The notes: a model not told the origin generated them from the letters alone. Shown: positions 53,536-62,635, counted from the first letter of the stretch. The stretch is DNA of 64,000 nucleotides from Rs1 sp038900335 (GCA_038900335.1 JBBMRB010000010.1:62001-126000); one strand, 5' to 3'. Numbers and translations are program-made.

Positions 53536-53961
53536 ATGATTAAAAAAATATTAGGCTTGTTAGTGTTAATTGCATTAATCGCCGCGGTGATTTTTTGGTT
53601 TAATCGCGAACAGTGGTTAGCTGATTTTAATCAGGAGAGGCAGCAAAAAGCGCAAGAGTTTAAAGAAAAAGGCCTTCTGTTTGCACAAGATGCCAATCAG
53701 CAGCAATGTATAGAAGAAGGTCTAGATCAGCTGAAACAGTGCTTTGCTTTTGATTGTACCCTTGATCAGGGAGTCTTCTTAAGGTCGTGTTTATCACAGG
53801 CAAAACCTAGCGCACAGTTCTGCGAAGAGGTTCCTAAGTTTCGTGAGAAACTAACGGAAGATGATAAGTATTGGTTAAAAGATCAGTGCTGGGATGAAAA
53901 GCTCAATAGCGACAGCTGTAAGTTTTTATACAAACAGAAAATCCATTTCTGTTCACAATAG
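53536..53961 (+). CDS. Cys-rich membrane-anchored periplasmic protein, unknown
   Basis: A 141-residue protein with an N-terminal anchor (ILGLLVLIALIAAVIFWF) and a charged stretch (NQERQQKAQEFKEKG) followed by eight Cys spaced over about 80 residues (QQCIEEG, KQCFAFDC, RSC, QFC, DQC, DSC, HFC). An even Cys count outside the membrane suggests four disulfides. It is 11 bases after the small membrane protein. An earlier in-frame start at 53476 overlaps that gene; the ATG at 53536 fits the anchor. No family recognised. Confidence 0.6.
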   Translation: MIKKILGLLVLIALIAAVIFWFNREQWLADFNQERQQKAQEFKEKGLLFAQDANQQQCIEEGLDQLKQCFAFDCTLDQGVFLRSCLSQAKPSAQFCEEVPKFREKLTEDDKYWLKDQCWDEKLNSDSCKFLYKQKIHFCSQ

Positions 53962-54023
53962 AGCAGCTATCGTGATAATCGCTGTTAAACATTGACTAAG
54001 TAACGATGAGAGACGAGTAGAAT

Positions 54024-54752
54024 ATGCTAGGTAATCCGATCAAAGGTAGTGGTTATTTACTACGCGGTGTGCATTTGTTATCTGAGAAAAAGCTGCGGGT
54101 ATTTGTGATTTTTCCGCTGATTATCAATATTCTAATTTTCTCATTCGCACTGTTTTTATTGTTTAATCAACTACCTGGTTGGATTAATTCATGGCTGAGT
54201 TTTTTACCGGGCTTTTTGTCTTTTTTGCAGTTCTTTTTGTACCCGCTGTTTGCGATTACAGCGATCCTTGTCGTCTATTACACCTTCTCTATTGTCGCTA
54301 ATATTATAGCGGCCCCTTTTAATGGCATTCTCTCTGAAAGGGTTGAGCAGTTAGTTGCAGGACGAGTCATAGAGGAGGAGAGCTTAAAGGAAATTATCGC
54401 GCTAATACCTAGATCAATAGCGCGTGAATTAGCTAAGCTCGCTTACTATTTGCCAAGAGTTATCGTGCTGCTGATTGTCAGCTTTATTCCTGGCCTCAAC
54501 ATCTTTGCACCGCTATTTTGGTTTTTATTTGGCGCCTGGATGATGGCTATTCAGTACTGTGATTACCCGATGGATAATAATAAAGTCAGCTTTAAAGACA
54601 TGCTCTCGCGCTTAAAGAAACAGAGGTTAACCAGCCTAGGTTTTGGCGGTCTTGTACAATTGGGGATGATGGTGCCGATTGTAAACTTTATTATGATGCC
54701 AGTCGCAGTGATCGGTGCAACCTTATACTGGATTGATGAGCACGCACACTAA
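54024..54752 (+). CDS. cysZ: CysZ-family sulfate permease
   Basis: A 242-residue protein of the usual CysZ length. It starts GNPIKGSGYLLRGVHLLSEKKLRVFVIFPLIINI, as CysZ proteins do, has four to six hydrophobic segments and the conserved NIIAAPFNGILSERVEQLVAG near residue 95 and WMMAIQYCDYPMDNNK near 175. It imports sulfate for cysteine synthesis; no cys gene is adjacent. An AGACGAG-like site precedes the ATG. Confidence 0.9.
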   Translation: MLGNPIKGSGYLLRGVHLLSEKKLRVFVIFPLIINILIFSFALFLLFNQLPGWINSWLSFLPGFLSFLQFFLYPLFAITAILVVYYTFSIVANIIAAPFNGILSERVEQLVAGRVIEEESLKEIIALIPRSIARELAKLAYYLPRVIVLLIVSFIPGLNIFAPLFWFLFGAWMMAIQYCDYPMDNNKVSFKDMLSRLKKQRLTSLGFGGLVQLGMMVPIVNFIMMPVAVIGATLYWIDEHAH

Positions 54753-54763
54753 GCATCAATGTA

Positions 54764-54797
54764 AATAAACTAGGCATTACAAGGTGCCTAGTTTATT
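54764..54797. terminator. Bidirectional terminator between cysZ and ytoQ
   Basis: A perfect 13-base stem (54764-54776 with 54785-54797) with an eight-base loop lies between the two convergent genes. Confidence 0.85.
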
Positions 54798-54809
54798 AAG
54801 TGCTATTAG

Positions 54810-55250
54810 CTAGTTAGTTGTAACGTACTTAAGAACCTGCACCACTTGTTCAGGGCTTGTGGCCCAAGCGTGTGCAGCTGCATCAACCTCTTTTAGCGGG
54901 TGGATGATGTCTTCAGCGTGTAGTGTAATATAAGGCGTGCCTAGCGCAGCGCAAAAACCGGCATCAAATGCTGCGTTCCACTGTTTGTACTTATCACCGA
55001 AGCGAACCACTGCAAAATCACAGTTTTCAATCAGCGTTTTAGTACGCATAGCATTCACTTTAGCTGACTTTTGATCGCGCCAAAAAGATTTATCCTCCAC
55101 ACCTAAAACATCACCAGCACCATCGCTACTCTCGTGGTCTGTATTCGCTGAAGTAAAAGAAATATCTAGGTTTAACGCTTGACAGCCTTCGATAATTTGC
55201 TCGCGCCAGTCGGTATGAATTTCACCTGATAAATAAACAACCCAATGCAT
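54810..55250 (-). CDS. ytoQ: YtoQ family protein
   Basis: A 146-residue cytoplasmic protein following the YtoQ pattern: VVYLSGEIHTDWREQIIEGC at the start, FTSANTDHESSDGAGDVLG, then CDFAVVRFGDKYKQWNAAFDAGFCAALGTPYITLHAE. The fold resembles nucleoside 2-deoxyribosyltransferase-like proteins; function unknown. AGGAG precedes the ATG. Confidence 0.87.
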   Translation of the reverse strand: MHWVVYLSGEIHTDWREQIIEGCQALNLDISFTSANTDHESSDGAGDVLGVEDKSFWRDQKSAKVNAMRTKTLIENCDFAVVRFGDKYKQWNAAFDAGFCAALGTPYITLHAEDIIHPLKEVDAAAHAWATSPEQVVQVLKYVTTN

Positions 55251-55335
55251 ACAATGCTCCTGTGGATAATGAAATTGTTGTACTCGTCTTCTTGCTACGA
55301 CAAGTCAGAGGCGCAAGTGTAACAAAAATAGCATG

Positions 55336-56652
55336 CTAAAGAATCCCTTGTTTGCCAGCTGATAGCTCGACTAAGCTCTCTAGGGGGAAGTGACAGCTGA
55401 ACGTAGAGCCTTTGCCAGGTTTACTCTTTATTGCTAAATAACCTTGATGGCGTACTAATACATGCTTGACGATAGCGAGACCTAAACCTGAGCCGCCAGT
55501 ATCTGCAGAGCGATCATCATCTACTCGATAAAAGCGTTCAGTAATTCGGTCTAGGTGAATAGAGCTGATGCCCGGGCCATTATCGCTAACACTAAAGCAG
55601 CCACCGTTGCTATCACAGGTCCATTTCAGTTGAATATCACCATCAGCTTGGGTGTAGCGCAATGCGTTGTAAAATAAGTTAGCAAAAGCGCTGTGCAGCT
55701 CTTTCTCTCGGCCAATTAAACCAATGTTTTTTGCTATATCGACGCTAATGTTATGGTTTTTACCTTTCGATACTAGTTGCGCAGCACTTAAAATTGTCAT
55801 GGCTAAACTAGAGACATCAACAGCAGCTTCATCCACTTGTATTTCGGTAGAATCTAGTCTAGAAAGCGTTAATAAATCCTCGACTAAGCTTTGCATGCGA
55901 TCGGATTGCTGCTGCATTTGTTGCATCGCTTTTTGTACAGGGGGGGCGAGGTTGCCTAGGTCTAAAAATGTTTCAAGGTAGCCGCGAATGACTGTTAATG
56001 GTGTGCGCAACTCATGTGAGGCGTTGGCGACAAAGTCTTGCCTAGTCTGCTCTAAGCGCATTAAATCGGTGATGTCTTTGGCGACAAGTAGCTTCTCTGA
56101 TTCACCAAAAGGGGTGAGCGAGTATTGCAACTGAATATTAGGATTGTGCGGGCTTGGTTGTAATAGCGGTTCATCAAAGTTGCCGTATTTACAATAGCGA
56201 ATAAAGCTTGGGTCACGCATGATATTGAACAGAGGCATATCTTGGTCAGACTTTTCACGCAGCCCAAGCAAACGCTCTGCGGATAGGTTCCACCACTGCA
56301 TGTTGCCATGTTGATCAATGATGACAGCAGCGTCCTTTAAAGCCGCTGAAAATTGCTTAAAGCGAGCAATTTCATTTAGTAAGTTGGTTTCGCGTTTAAG
56401 CCGGTTTCTACGTATCTTGTATAAATTATCAAACAAAAATCCCCACTCACCTTTCGCTTCAGGAGGGTCGTTGTCCAAGCCTTCTTCAAGCCAGTAGCTA
56501 AGCTTTTTTAATTGATATAACTGCATTAGCGACCAAATAAATAGCGCAATAGCAAGAGACCAAGCTATCTGCTCAACAACCCAGCCTATAAATAGGGCAG
56601 AAACTAAAACAAGGAAAAAGACATACCTCGCCGATTGAGATGGTTTAGCCAA
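55336..56652 (-). CDS. phoR: Phosphate-regulon sensor kinase PhoR
   Basis: A 438-residue kinase with two short N-terminal membrane helices (about 8-45) and almost no periplasmic loop, the PhoR layout. A PAS domain (about 100-190; FSAALKDAAVIIDQHGNMQWWN) precedes the phospho-His box FVANASHELRTPLTVIRGYLETFL, then N box NLFYNALRYT and G boxes VSDNGPGIS and GGSGLGLAIVKHVL. It follows phoB by 89 bases. It phosphorylates PhoB when phosphate is scarce, under control of PhoU and Pst, encoded about 4 kb away. Confidence 0.95.
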   Translation of the reverse strand: MAKPSQSARYVFFLVLVSALFIGWVVEQIAWSLAIALFIWSLMQLYQLKKLSYWLEEGLDNDPPEAKGEWGFLFDNLYKIRRNRLKRETNLLNEIARFKQFSAALKDAAVIIDQHGNMQWWNLSAERLLGLREKSDQDMPLFNIMRDPSFIRYCKYGNFDEPLLQPSPHNPNIQLQYSLTPFGESEKLLVAKDITDLMRLEQTRQDFVANASHELRTPLTVIRGYLETFLDLGNLAPPVQKAMQQMQQQSDRMQSLVEDLLTLSRLDSTEIQVDEAAVDVSSLAMTILSAAQLVSKGKNHNISVDIAKNIGLIGREKELHSAFANLFYNALRYTQADGDIQLKWTCDSNGGCFSVSDNGPGISSIHLDRITERFYRVDDDRSADTGGSGLGLAIVKHVLVRHQGYLAIKSKPGKGSTFSCHFPLESLVELSAGKQGIL

Positions 56653-56741
56653 AAGATAACCCTACGTTTTAACAAGTGAATAAATGATAGCGGATTGTCA
56701 CTGTATATCATACCTTGCCATCATCAGCATAATTGAAACAG

Positions 56742-57437
56742 CTATTGTGTTTGTGTTGAAAAGCGATAACCCGTGCCTCTAACGGTTTGTACCAGATATT
56801 CATGGCGTTTACCCAGTGCTTTTCTTAATCTGCGAATATGTACATCGACAGTGCGCTCTTCCACATACACATTGCCACCCCACACCATATCGAGTAATTG
56901 GGTGCGCGAATAGGCGCGGTCTTGATGAGTCATAAAAAACTGTAGTAAACGGTATTCGGTAGGCCCTAAATCTAGCGCATGGCCATCGGCGCTAGCGCGA
57001 TGTGACACAGGGTCTAAAATAAGTTGGTCGACTTCAACTACTTGATCAACACCTTTAGGTGTGACTCTGCGAAGTACGGATTTTAATCGTGCAACTAGTT
57101 CACGTGGTGAGAAGGGTTTGGTAATGTAGTCATCAATCCCGGCTTCTAAGCCATGTACTTTATGGTCTTCACCATCTCTGGCGGTTAGCATGATAATAGG
57201 GATGTCTGCTGTTTGCTCATCACTGCGTAAACGTCTGGCCAATTCAATACCACTGACTTTAGGCATCATCCAATCGAGCAGTACCATATCGGGTTTTTTA
57301 TCGATGATCATTTGATGAGCGGTTTGTGCATTGTCTGCTTCGCTACATTGAAAACCGGCCATTTCTAAGGCAACAGCAATCATTTGACGAATGGAAGCTT
57401 CGTCATCGACAATTAAAATTTGTTTGATAGCGCTCAT
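56742..57437 (-). CDS. phoB: Phosphate-regulon response regulator PhoB
   Basis: A 231-residue OmpR-type regulator. Receiver with DDE pocket, Asp in MVLLDWMMPKVSGIELARRLR near 54, and IDDYITKPFSPREL; C-terminal winged helix with LILDPVSHRASADGHALDLGPTEYRLLQFFM and VYVEERTVDVHIRRLRKAL, as in PhoB. Start at 57437 has GAGG six bases ahead; the earlier ATG at 57449 contains that site. A Pho-box-like sequence lies about 125-140 bases upstream, fitting autoregulation. Confidence 0.95.
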   Translation of the reverse strand: MSAIKQILIVDDEASIRQMIAVALEMAGFQCSEADNAQTAHQMIIDKKPDMVLLDWMMPKVSGIELARRLRSDEQTADIPIIMLTARDGEDHKVHGLEAGIDDYITKPFSPRELVARLKSVLRRVTPKGVDQVVEVDQLILDPVSHRASADGHALDLGPTEYRLLQFFMTHQDRAYSRTQLLDMVWGGNVYVEERTVDVHIRRLRKALGKRHEYLVQTVRGTGYRFSTQTQ

Positions 57438-57561
57438 CTTAAACCTCATTACCTACATTTGATCGGATAAATGGCATGTTGTGATGCCATTATTGGTAGG
57501 GTAGCTCTATTTGTGTCACATTAAATATTACTACCAATTATAGCTATTACAAATTAAGTTT

Positions 57562-57579
57562 GTGACATAAATGTTACAG
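57562..57579 (-). promoter_or_regulatory. Candidate Pho box upstream of phoB
   Basis: On the minus strand CTGTAAC (57579-57573), four bases, ATGTCAC (57568-57562) match the CTGTCAT-N4-CTGTCAT Pho box at five of seven each. TATAAT at 57542-57537 is a good minus-10, though 19 bases away is more than usual. Confidence 0.4.
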
Positions 57580-57640
57580 CCGATTAAATGAGCTGTAAAA
57601 AAATGAGTTGAGGGTATTTTCTAACTAAAAAAGTTAAAAA

Positions 57641-58525
57641 TTAATGTAAGTAGCGCGTATAGCTTGGTAAATAATCTAAAAACACAGCAATAAATAGCAC
57701 TAAACCTGCGTAGTGGTTATTTAAAAAGGCTTTAAAACAGTTGTCTCTGTCGCGGTTTTGAGTCAAATATTGCTGATAGCCAAACAAGCCTGACATAAGC
57801 ACTAAGCCGAGATAGTAAATAATGCCTAAATTCGCTAAGAAACCGACGACGATCAGTAGTGCTAAGGTGGTTAATTGTAGAGCGGCATTAATAGTATTAT
57901 CGTTTTTGCCAAATAATATAGCGGTCGATTTGACCCCTATTTTTAAATCATCATCGCGATCGACCATCGCATACATTGTATCGTAGGCAACTGTCCAAGT
58001 AATTTTGGCAAAATATAAAGCCCAAGCAATCAGCGGTACTTGCTCAGTTGTGGCACTAAAAGCCATTGGGATACCAAAGCCAAATGCCGCCCCTAGTACC
58101 ACTTGTGGTAGCTGCGTATACCTTTTCATGAAAGGGTAGCTAAATGCCAGTAGCAAAGCGGCAAATGATAAATAGACAGTCATTGCGTTGGTGGTTGTTA
58201 ATACTAGAATAAAAGCGATGGCCATTAAGGTAGTAAATAAAATAACCGCTTCAATAGTGCTGATTAAACCAAGCGCTAACGGCCTGTTTGCTGTGCGCTT
58301 AACCTTACCATCTATGTTGCGATCGGCAATATCGTTGATGACGCAACCTGCTGAACGAGTCAGAAAAACACCGAGGCTAAAGACAATAACATGCAAGGCG
58401 CTGGGCTGGCCTTGGGTGGCTATCCACAGTGCACATAAGGTTGGCCAAAGCAGTAAATAACTGCCGATGGGTTTGTCTGCTCTGGTTAAAGCAATATAAA
58501 TTTTGATACGATCGTGTAATGTCAT
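57641..58525 (-). CDS. ubiA: 4-Hydroxybenzoate octaprenyltransferase
   Basis: A 294-residue prenyltransferase with about eight or nine helices. The two Asp-rich motifs are INDIADRNIDGKVKRTANRPLALG near residue 65 and AYDTMYAMVDRDDDLKIGVKSTAI near 190. It joins the polyprenyl tail to 4-hydroxybenzoate, the second step of ubiquinone synthesis, in the inner membrane. It lies 13 bases after ubiC, which makes its substrate. Confidence 0.95.
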   Translation of the reverse strand: MTLHDRIKIYIALTRADKPIGSYLLLWPTLCALWIATQGQPSALHVIVFSLGVFLTRSAGCVINDIADRNIDGKVKRTANRPLALGLISTIEAVILFTTLMAIAFILVLTTTNAMTVYLSFAALLLAFSYPFMKRYTQLPQVVLGAAFGFGIPMAFSATTEQVPLIAWALYFAKITWTVAYDTMYAMVDRDDDLKIGVKSTAILFGKNDNTINAALQLTTLALLIVVGFLANLGIIYYLGLVLMSGLFGYQQYLTQNRDRDNCFKAFLNNHYAGLVLFIAVFLDYLPSYTRYLH

Positions 58526-58538
58526 TAGTTACTCGGTT

Positions 58539-59117
58539 TTAATCACCTAATATTGATCTGCTAGGCAGCATCGGTGGTGTATAAGCAATGTTTTCTAAGA
58601 TAGGCAAAAACATTTCACAAACTAATAAAGGCTTGTCAGATAAGTAGAATACTGAGCGCCTGGCCCATGATTTTTGTTTGTTATCGCTCGTTAATAAACT
58701 GGTTTGAAACTTACCTCTGCGCAAGCTCGGATCGCTAAATAAAAGCGAGCCCAATGCGCGAGTACCCAACCTAGATAGTTGCTTTTGTCGACCCGTTAAC
58801 GTGCTAAGAGGTACGACAGTGCGAGCAAATACATAGGTTTGATCGCGCCCTATTAGCTTTACCTCTCTGATTAGAGCAACCTGTCGAGGCTTTAGCCCCA
58901 GTACTTTAGCTTCTGAGCGATGTGGTAGTAGCCATTGTTGACGATGCACTAGTACCTTAAAATCGCCACCACTCGCGTTGATAAGGTGCTCTGTTAATGA
59001 GCCGCGGTTACACAGCCACTGTCGCCATTTTTGCGGAGCTTGCACGTAACTGTTGCGACGAAATGTAGTCCAGCGAGTATCAAAAATAGTCGTTGAAAAT
59101 GTAGTGTTAATTGACAA
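58539..59117 (-). CDS. ubiC: Chorismate pyruvate-lyase
   Basis: A 192-residue enzyme with UbiC features: WLCNRGSLTEHLINASGGDFKVLVHRQQWLLPHRSE, VALIREVKLIGRDQTYVFARTVVPLSTL and RRSVFYLSDKPLLVCEMFLP. It splits chorismate into 4-hydroxybenzoate and pyruvate for ubiquinone. The start is TTG with a strong AAGGAG seven bases ahead. First gene of the ubiC-ubiA pair; the space upstream up to the DUF1415 gene (about 280 bases) shows no special element. Confidence 0.93.
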   Translation of the reverse strand: MSINTTFSTTIFDTRWTTFRRNSYVQAPQKWRQWLCNRGSLTEHLINASGGDFKVLVHRQQWLLPHRSEAKVLGLKPRQVALIREVKLIGRDQTYVFARTVVPLSTLTGRQKQLSRLGTRALGSLLFSDPSLRRGKFQTSLLTSDNKQKSWARRSVFYLSDKPLLVCEMFLPILENIAYTPPMLPSRSILGD

Positions 59118-59397
59118 TCAAAGACTCCTTAGCAGTGACAAAAAAGTAATACAATTACGCGGTTTCAAGAGCTGTCGTAAACAGATGTTGGCAATCAGCG
59201 TTTGCAGCGACTAATAGTAGCGAGTAATTGCTGATGAATACAGTCAGATTTTGATCTAGATAGCTTTTTTGCAATCCACTAAAAAAAAGTAAGGCTGATA
59301 AGCATCTGCACTAGCGAGCTTACGATATTTAAAGGTCTGCTTTAGCGCGCAATTGCTGTAACATTAACACGCGAAATTAGCATATAAAGAGAAAGTA

Positions 59398-59955
59398 ATG
59401 GTACAGACAGCAACAAATACAGCATTAGAGTTAACCCAGAAATGGCTTGAAGAGGTTGTCGTGGGGATGAATTTATGTCCTTTTGCCAAACCAGTGCTCA
59501 AAGATAACAGCATACATTATGCAGTTACAGCACAGAGTGATTGGAGTGAGCTATCTACTTTTTTTCTTGAAGAACTGACCCGTATTGCCGCGGTTGAAGA
59601 GCAGCAAATATCAACCAGTTTGTTGATCATCCCCCAGGGCTTACAAGATTTTTACGATTATTTAGATTTTGTTAGCGACTGTGAAGATTTAATTAAAAAA
59701 GCTGACTTAACTGATCAGTTTCAGTTGGCAAGTTTTCATCCTCACTATATTTTCGCGCAAGTAGATCCTGATGATGTGAGCCATTGGACGAATCGATCAC
59801 CGTTTCCTATCGTCCATATTATTCGCGAGCAACAGATGAGTAGAGTGCTTGAAAAGCACCCTAACCCCGATAGCATCGCGCAGCGCAACATAGCGTTATT
59901 TCAAGAGATGGGAAAAGATGCGCTAATAGCGCGCTTTCCTCATTTCAAGCAGTAA
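59398..59955 (+). CDS. DUF1415 family protein
   Basis: A 185-residue cytoplasmic protein. It follows the DUF1415 pattern: TQKWLEEVVVGMNLCPFAKPVL, DFYDYLDFVSDCEDLI, QLASFHPHYIFAQVDPDD and NRSPFPIVHIIREQQMS. Conserved CPF and HPHY suggest a catalytic or metal site but the function is unknown. Monocistronic, divergent from ubiC and convergent with the diguanylate cyclase fusion. Confidence 0.87.
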   Translation: MVQTATNTALELTQKWLEEVVVGMNLCPFAKPVLKDNSIHYAVTAQSDWSELSTFFLEELTRIAAVEEQQISTSLLIIPQGLQDFYDYLDFVSDCEDLIKKADLTDQFQLASFHPHYIFAQVDPDDVSHWTNRSPFPIVHIIREQQMSRVLEKHPNPDSIAQRNIALFQEMGKDALIARFPHFKQ

Positions 59956-60028
59956 TAAAACACTTCTAAAGCATAGGTATCATAACTGAGGGCTATCACT
60001 TAGCTGTGATTGAAATCTATATTTTTCA

Positions 60029-61549
60029 CTAGTATTCGCCGTGTGTTGCAATAGCGTTACGACCATCAGCTTTGGCTTGATAAAGCGCTTTATCGGCAGC
60101 TTCTATCAACATCATAGGTGAGTTGATATCACTAGGTGTAAAGGAGGAAATACCTTGGCTGACGGTGATGATGTCGGCGACTTTAGAGGTTTTGTGGGCA
60201 ATGTTTAAGTCCATAATGATTTGGCGTAGGGTATCTGCAACATGTTTAGCACCGATGTTATTTGTTTCGGGCATTAAAATAGCGAATTCTTCACCGCCAT
60301 AGCGACATACGGCGTCGTAAGGTCTATTGACCGCTTGTTGTAACGCCTTAGATATTGAGCGCAATGCAGAGTCGCCGGCGAGGTGTCCGTAATGATCATT
60401 AAAGGGTTTAAAAAAATCGACATCTAACATAATTAGCGCCAAATTTTGTCCTGTACGTGAGCTGCGACGCCACTCTTGCTCTAACAGTTTTTCAAATTCA
60501 CGGCGGTTATTAACACCTGTTAGGCCATCGATACGTGCTGAACGCTCTAGGACATCACGTGATTTTTTCAAATCTAGCATCATGCTGATACGCGCTTTAA
60601 TAATACCAGGTGTACGCCCGCGTATTAAATAATCAGCAGCACCGGCTGAATATGCTGATAACTCGAGTTGATCATCATCTCGGGCGCCAATGATAGCAAT
60701 CGGGGTATAGCCTAGCTTCATGCGTTGGCTGAATTTTTGATAACTTTCCAGTAGTTCATGCCAGTCGTCATCTGCATGCATTAATATTAAATCAGGTGAG
60801 TGCTGTTCAGAGTTAAATAACTGTTTTAGCTCTTGCATTGACGCTGGCAACAATATATTAAAATTGCTCTTTATCGCCGCAAGAGGTGCCCAAAGCGCTG
60901 TGACATCATTGGTACACAGTACAGCTATCGTGTGCAGGCTAGATGCTCTTTGCAATTTTGTTGCAGTGTTTTGTGTGTTGTGGACTTTACCGCAAAAAAA
61001 GTCCTGTATATCTTGCTCGCCCACCAGACCTAGCAGCTTGCGATTATCTGGTGCTATGGTGGCTGGGATACGTGAGCCTACGGCACTCTTACTCCATTGT
61101 GATTGCCACAGCTCTAGCTGCTCTTCACATTCATCCTCTACTTCTAAATCTGGCGGTAGGCCCGCCTCTTCAATACACTGGAAAATAACACTAGGGCAGG
61201 AGATATCTTGGCCATTAACCCACAGCGCTGTGTAAAAAATATCGCGCAATTTATTGGCTTTGTCAGCATCAATTAATTTCGCTGCGATAATACAGAGAAT
61301 AGCAAAGCGGCTATCGGGGCGTTCGGATGGTAATACTAAAGGGGTTTTTGTGGCGATAGATCGAACAGCAAATACATCACTGGCAAGCTCGGTTGCAATC
61401 TCTGGCCTATCACCATAAATTCCTAGGTCAGGGGCGTGTTCAACTAAGCGAAAGTCTACGCTACTTAATAACTCTAGGTTTTTAAGAGACTGATGTAAGG
61501 CGTAACTATAAGGGCAGTTTAAATCACCGTAAACTATATGCTGTTCCAT
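60029..61549 (-). CDS. DsbA-like domain / pseudo-receiver / GGDEF fusion, predicted diguanylate cyclase
   Basis: A 506-residue soluble three-part protein. Residues 1-190 are a complete DsbA/chromene-isomerase-type thioredoxin fold: active-site CPYS with a single Cys12, helical insert with TALWVNGQDIS near 108, and cis-Pro162 in GSRIPATI. Residues 205-325 form a receiver in which the phospho-acceptor Asp is His258 (LILMHAD) and the conserved Lys is Arg310, so it should not be phosphorylated normally. Residues 335-500 are GGDEF with intact GGEEF (418-422), metal-binding LDVDFF and an RxxD inhibitory site (409-412). It should make c-di-GMP in response to a signal read by the thioredoxin-fold domain, perhaps a thiol or glutathione conjugate. 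AGGAT precedes the ATG. Confidence 0.88.
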   Translation of the reverse strand: MEQHIVYGDLNCPYSYALHQSLKNLELLSSVDFRLVEHAPDLGIYGDRPEIATELASDVFAVRSIATKTPLVLPSERPDSRFAILCIIAAKLIDADKANKLRDIFYTALWVNGQDISCPSVIFQCIEEAGLPPDLEVEDECEEQLELWQSQWSKSAVGSRIPATIAPDNRKLLGLVGEQDIQDFFCGKVHNTQNTATKLQRASSLHTIAVLCTNDVTALWAPLAAIKSNFNILLPASMQELKQLFNSEQHSPDLILMHADDDWHELLESYQKFSQRMKLGYTPIAIIGARDDDQLELSAYSAGAADYLIRGRTPGIIKARISMMLDLKKSRDVLERSARIDGLTGVNNRREFEKLLEQEWRRSSRTGQNLALIMLDVDFFKPFNDHYGHLAGDSALRSISKALQQAVNRPYDAVCRYGGEEFAILMPETNNIGAKHVADTLRQIIMDLNIAHKTSKVADIITVSQGISSFTPSDINSPMMLIEAADKALYQAKADGRNAIATHGEY

Positions 61550-61849
61550 GTTAACTTATCCTAAATTAGCTGTCTGCTGAGTTAAATGTATCTAAAGGCA
61601 ATGTGTAAGTAATAGAACGGGTTCAGCAGTGATCATTAGTTATACCTTAAATACCATAGCTGAGAAATAGTAGATAAAATTAAATATAACAATAGGCCAG
61701 TATTTTATTGTGAATTTAGCGATTTTAGGCGCATATCAGCGATAAAGTCATTAGTTGCTAGAGTATTGCATATTAAGTGTCGAGCGAGGAGTAAATATTC
61801 ACCATCTAAGCTGATGTTATATCAGCCTGATGGTGATATTTATGATGAA
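61550..61849. other. Intergenic region between phoU end and diguanylate cyclase start
   Basis: 300 AT-rich bases carrying the phoU terminator at the right end and presumably the promoter of the GGDEF fusion at the left. No ORF or operator recognised. Confidence 0.5.
61800..61835 (-). terminator. Terminator after phoU
   Basis: Interrupted hairpin: CACCATC/GATGGTG outer arms (61800-61806, 61829-61835) and GCTGAT/ATCAGC inner arms (61810-61815, 61821-61826). It lies 15 bases after the phoU stop, ending the pst operon. Confidence 0.7.
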
Positions 61850-62584
61850 TTACAGAGAATCTTCGACAGTCGATTTCATCTCTTTTAAACTTTGATGACG
61901 GACATTAGTACCGCTAACTAGATAGATGATGTGCTCGGCCATGTTACGAGAGTGATCGCCAATACGCTCAAGTGAGCGCAATACCCAGATGACATTTAAG
62001 CAGCTAGAAATAGAGCGAGGGTCTTCCATCATCAAGCTCACTAGTGTGCGCATGGCAGAGCGGTATTCTTGATCGACCGCTTTATCACTCTTTGCTACTT
62101 TGTATGCCTGCTCAATATCGCCCCTAGCAAAAGCCGTTAATACATCCTTTACCATAGTGCGTACTAGGTTGCCGATGTGACGTACTTCTTGAAAGCCATG
62201 TTGTGAGCCGCCAAGATTGGTGAGCTCTAGCGTTTGCTTGCTAATGCGTACCGCTTCATCGCCCATGCGCTCTAAATCCACCACTGCTTTAGATATAGAT
62301 AGTATCAGGCGCAAATCAGAGGCTGCAGGTTGGCGACGAGCAATAATGCTGGTGCAGCGCTCATCAATTTGTAGCTCCATTGCGTTGGTCTGAACATCCG
62401 TATTTAATGTTTCTTGTGCCAGCTCAACATTCGCTGTTAATAGCGCTTCGATTGACTGGTGAACTTGGCGTTCAACCAAGCCGCCCATCGCTAATAACTC
62501 GGTGCGTATTTGCTCTAGCTCTTCATTAAACTGCTGAGAGATATGGCTAGAGTAACCTTCTGTGTTTGATTCTGCTGTCGTCAT
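61850..62584 (-). CDS. phoU: Phosphate signalling protein PhoU
   Basis: A 244-residue helical protein with two three-helix PhoU repeats: MGGLVERQVHQSIEALLTANVELAQ then VVDLERMGDEAVRISKQ, and FARGDIEQAYKVAKSDKAVDQ then VLRSLERIGDHSRNMAEHIIYLVSG, where the Glu/Asp clusters bind metal. It links Pst transport to PhoR and keeps the regulon off when phosphate is ample. It lies 51 bases after pstB. Confidence 0.96.
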   Translation of the reverse strand: MTTAESNTEGYSSHISQQFNEELEQIRTELLAMGGLVERQVHQSIEALLTANVELAQETLNTDVQTNAMELQIDERCTSIIARRQPAASDLRLILSISKAVVDLERMGDEAVRISKQTLELTNLGGSQHGFQEVRHIGNLVRTMVKDVLTAFARGDIEQAYKVAKSDKAVDQEYRSAMRTLVSLMMEDPRSISSCLNVIWVLRSLERIGDHSRNMAEHIIYLVSGTNVRHQSLKEMKSTVEDSL

Positions 62585-62635
62585 GGTTTGGCTCCTTAAA
62601 AATGACGTTTACGATAGATCCTTAGCAAGGTTGCC

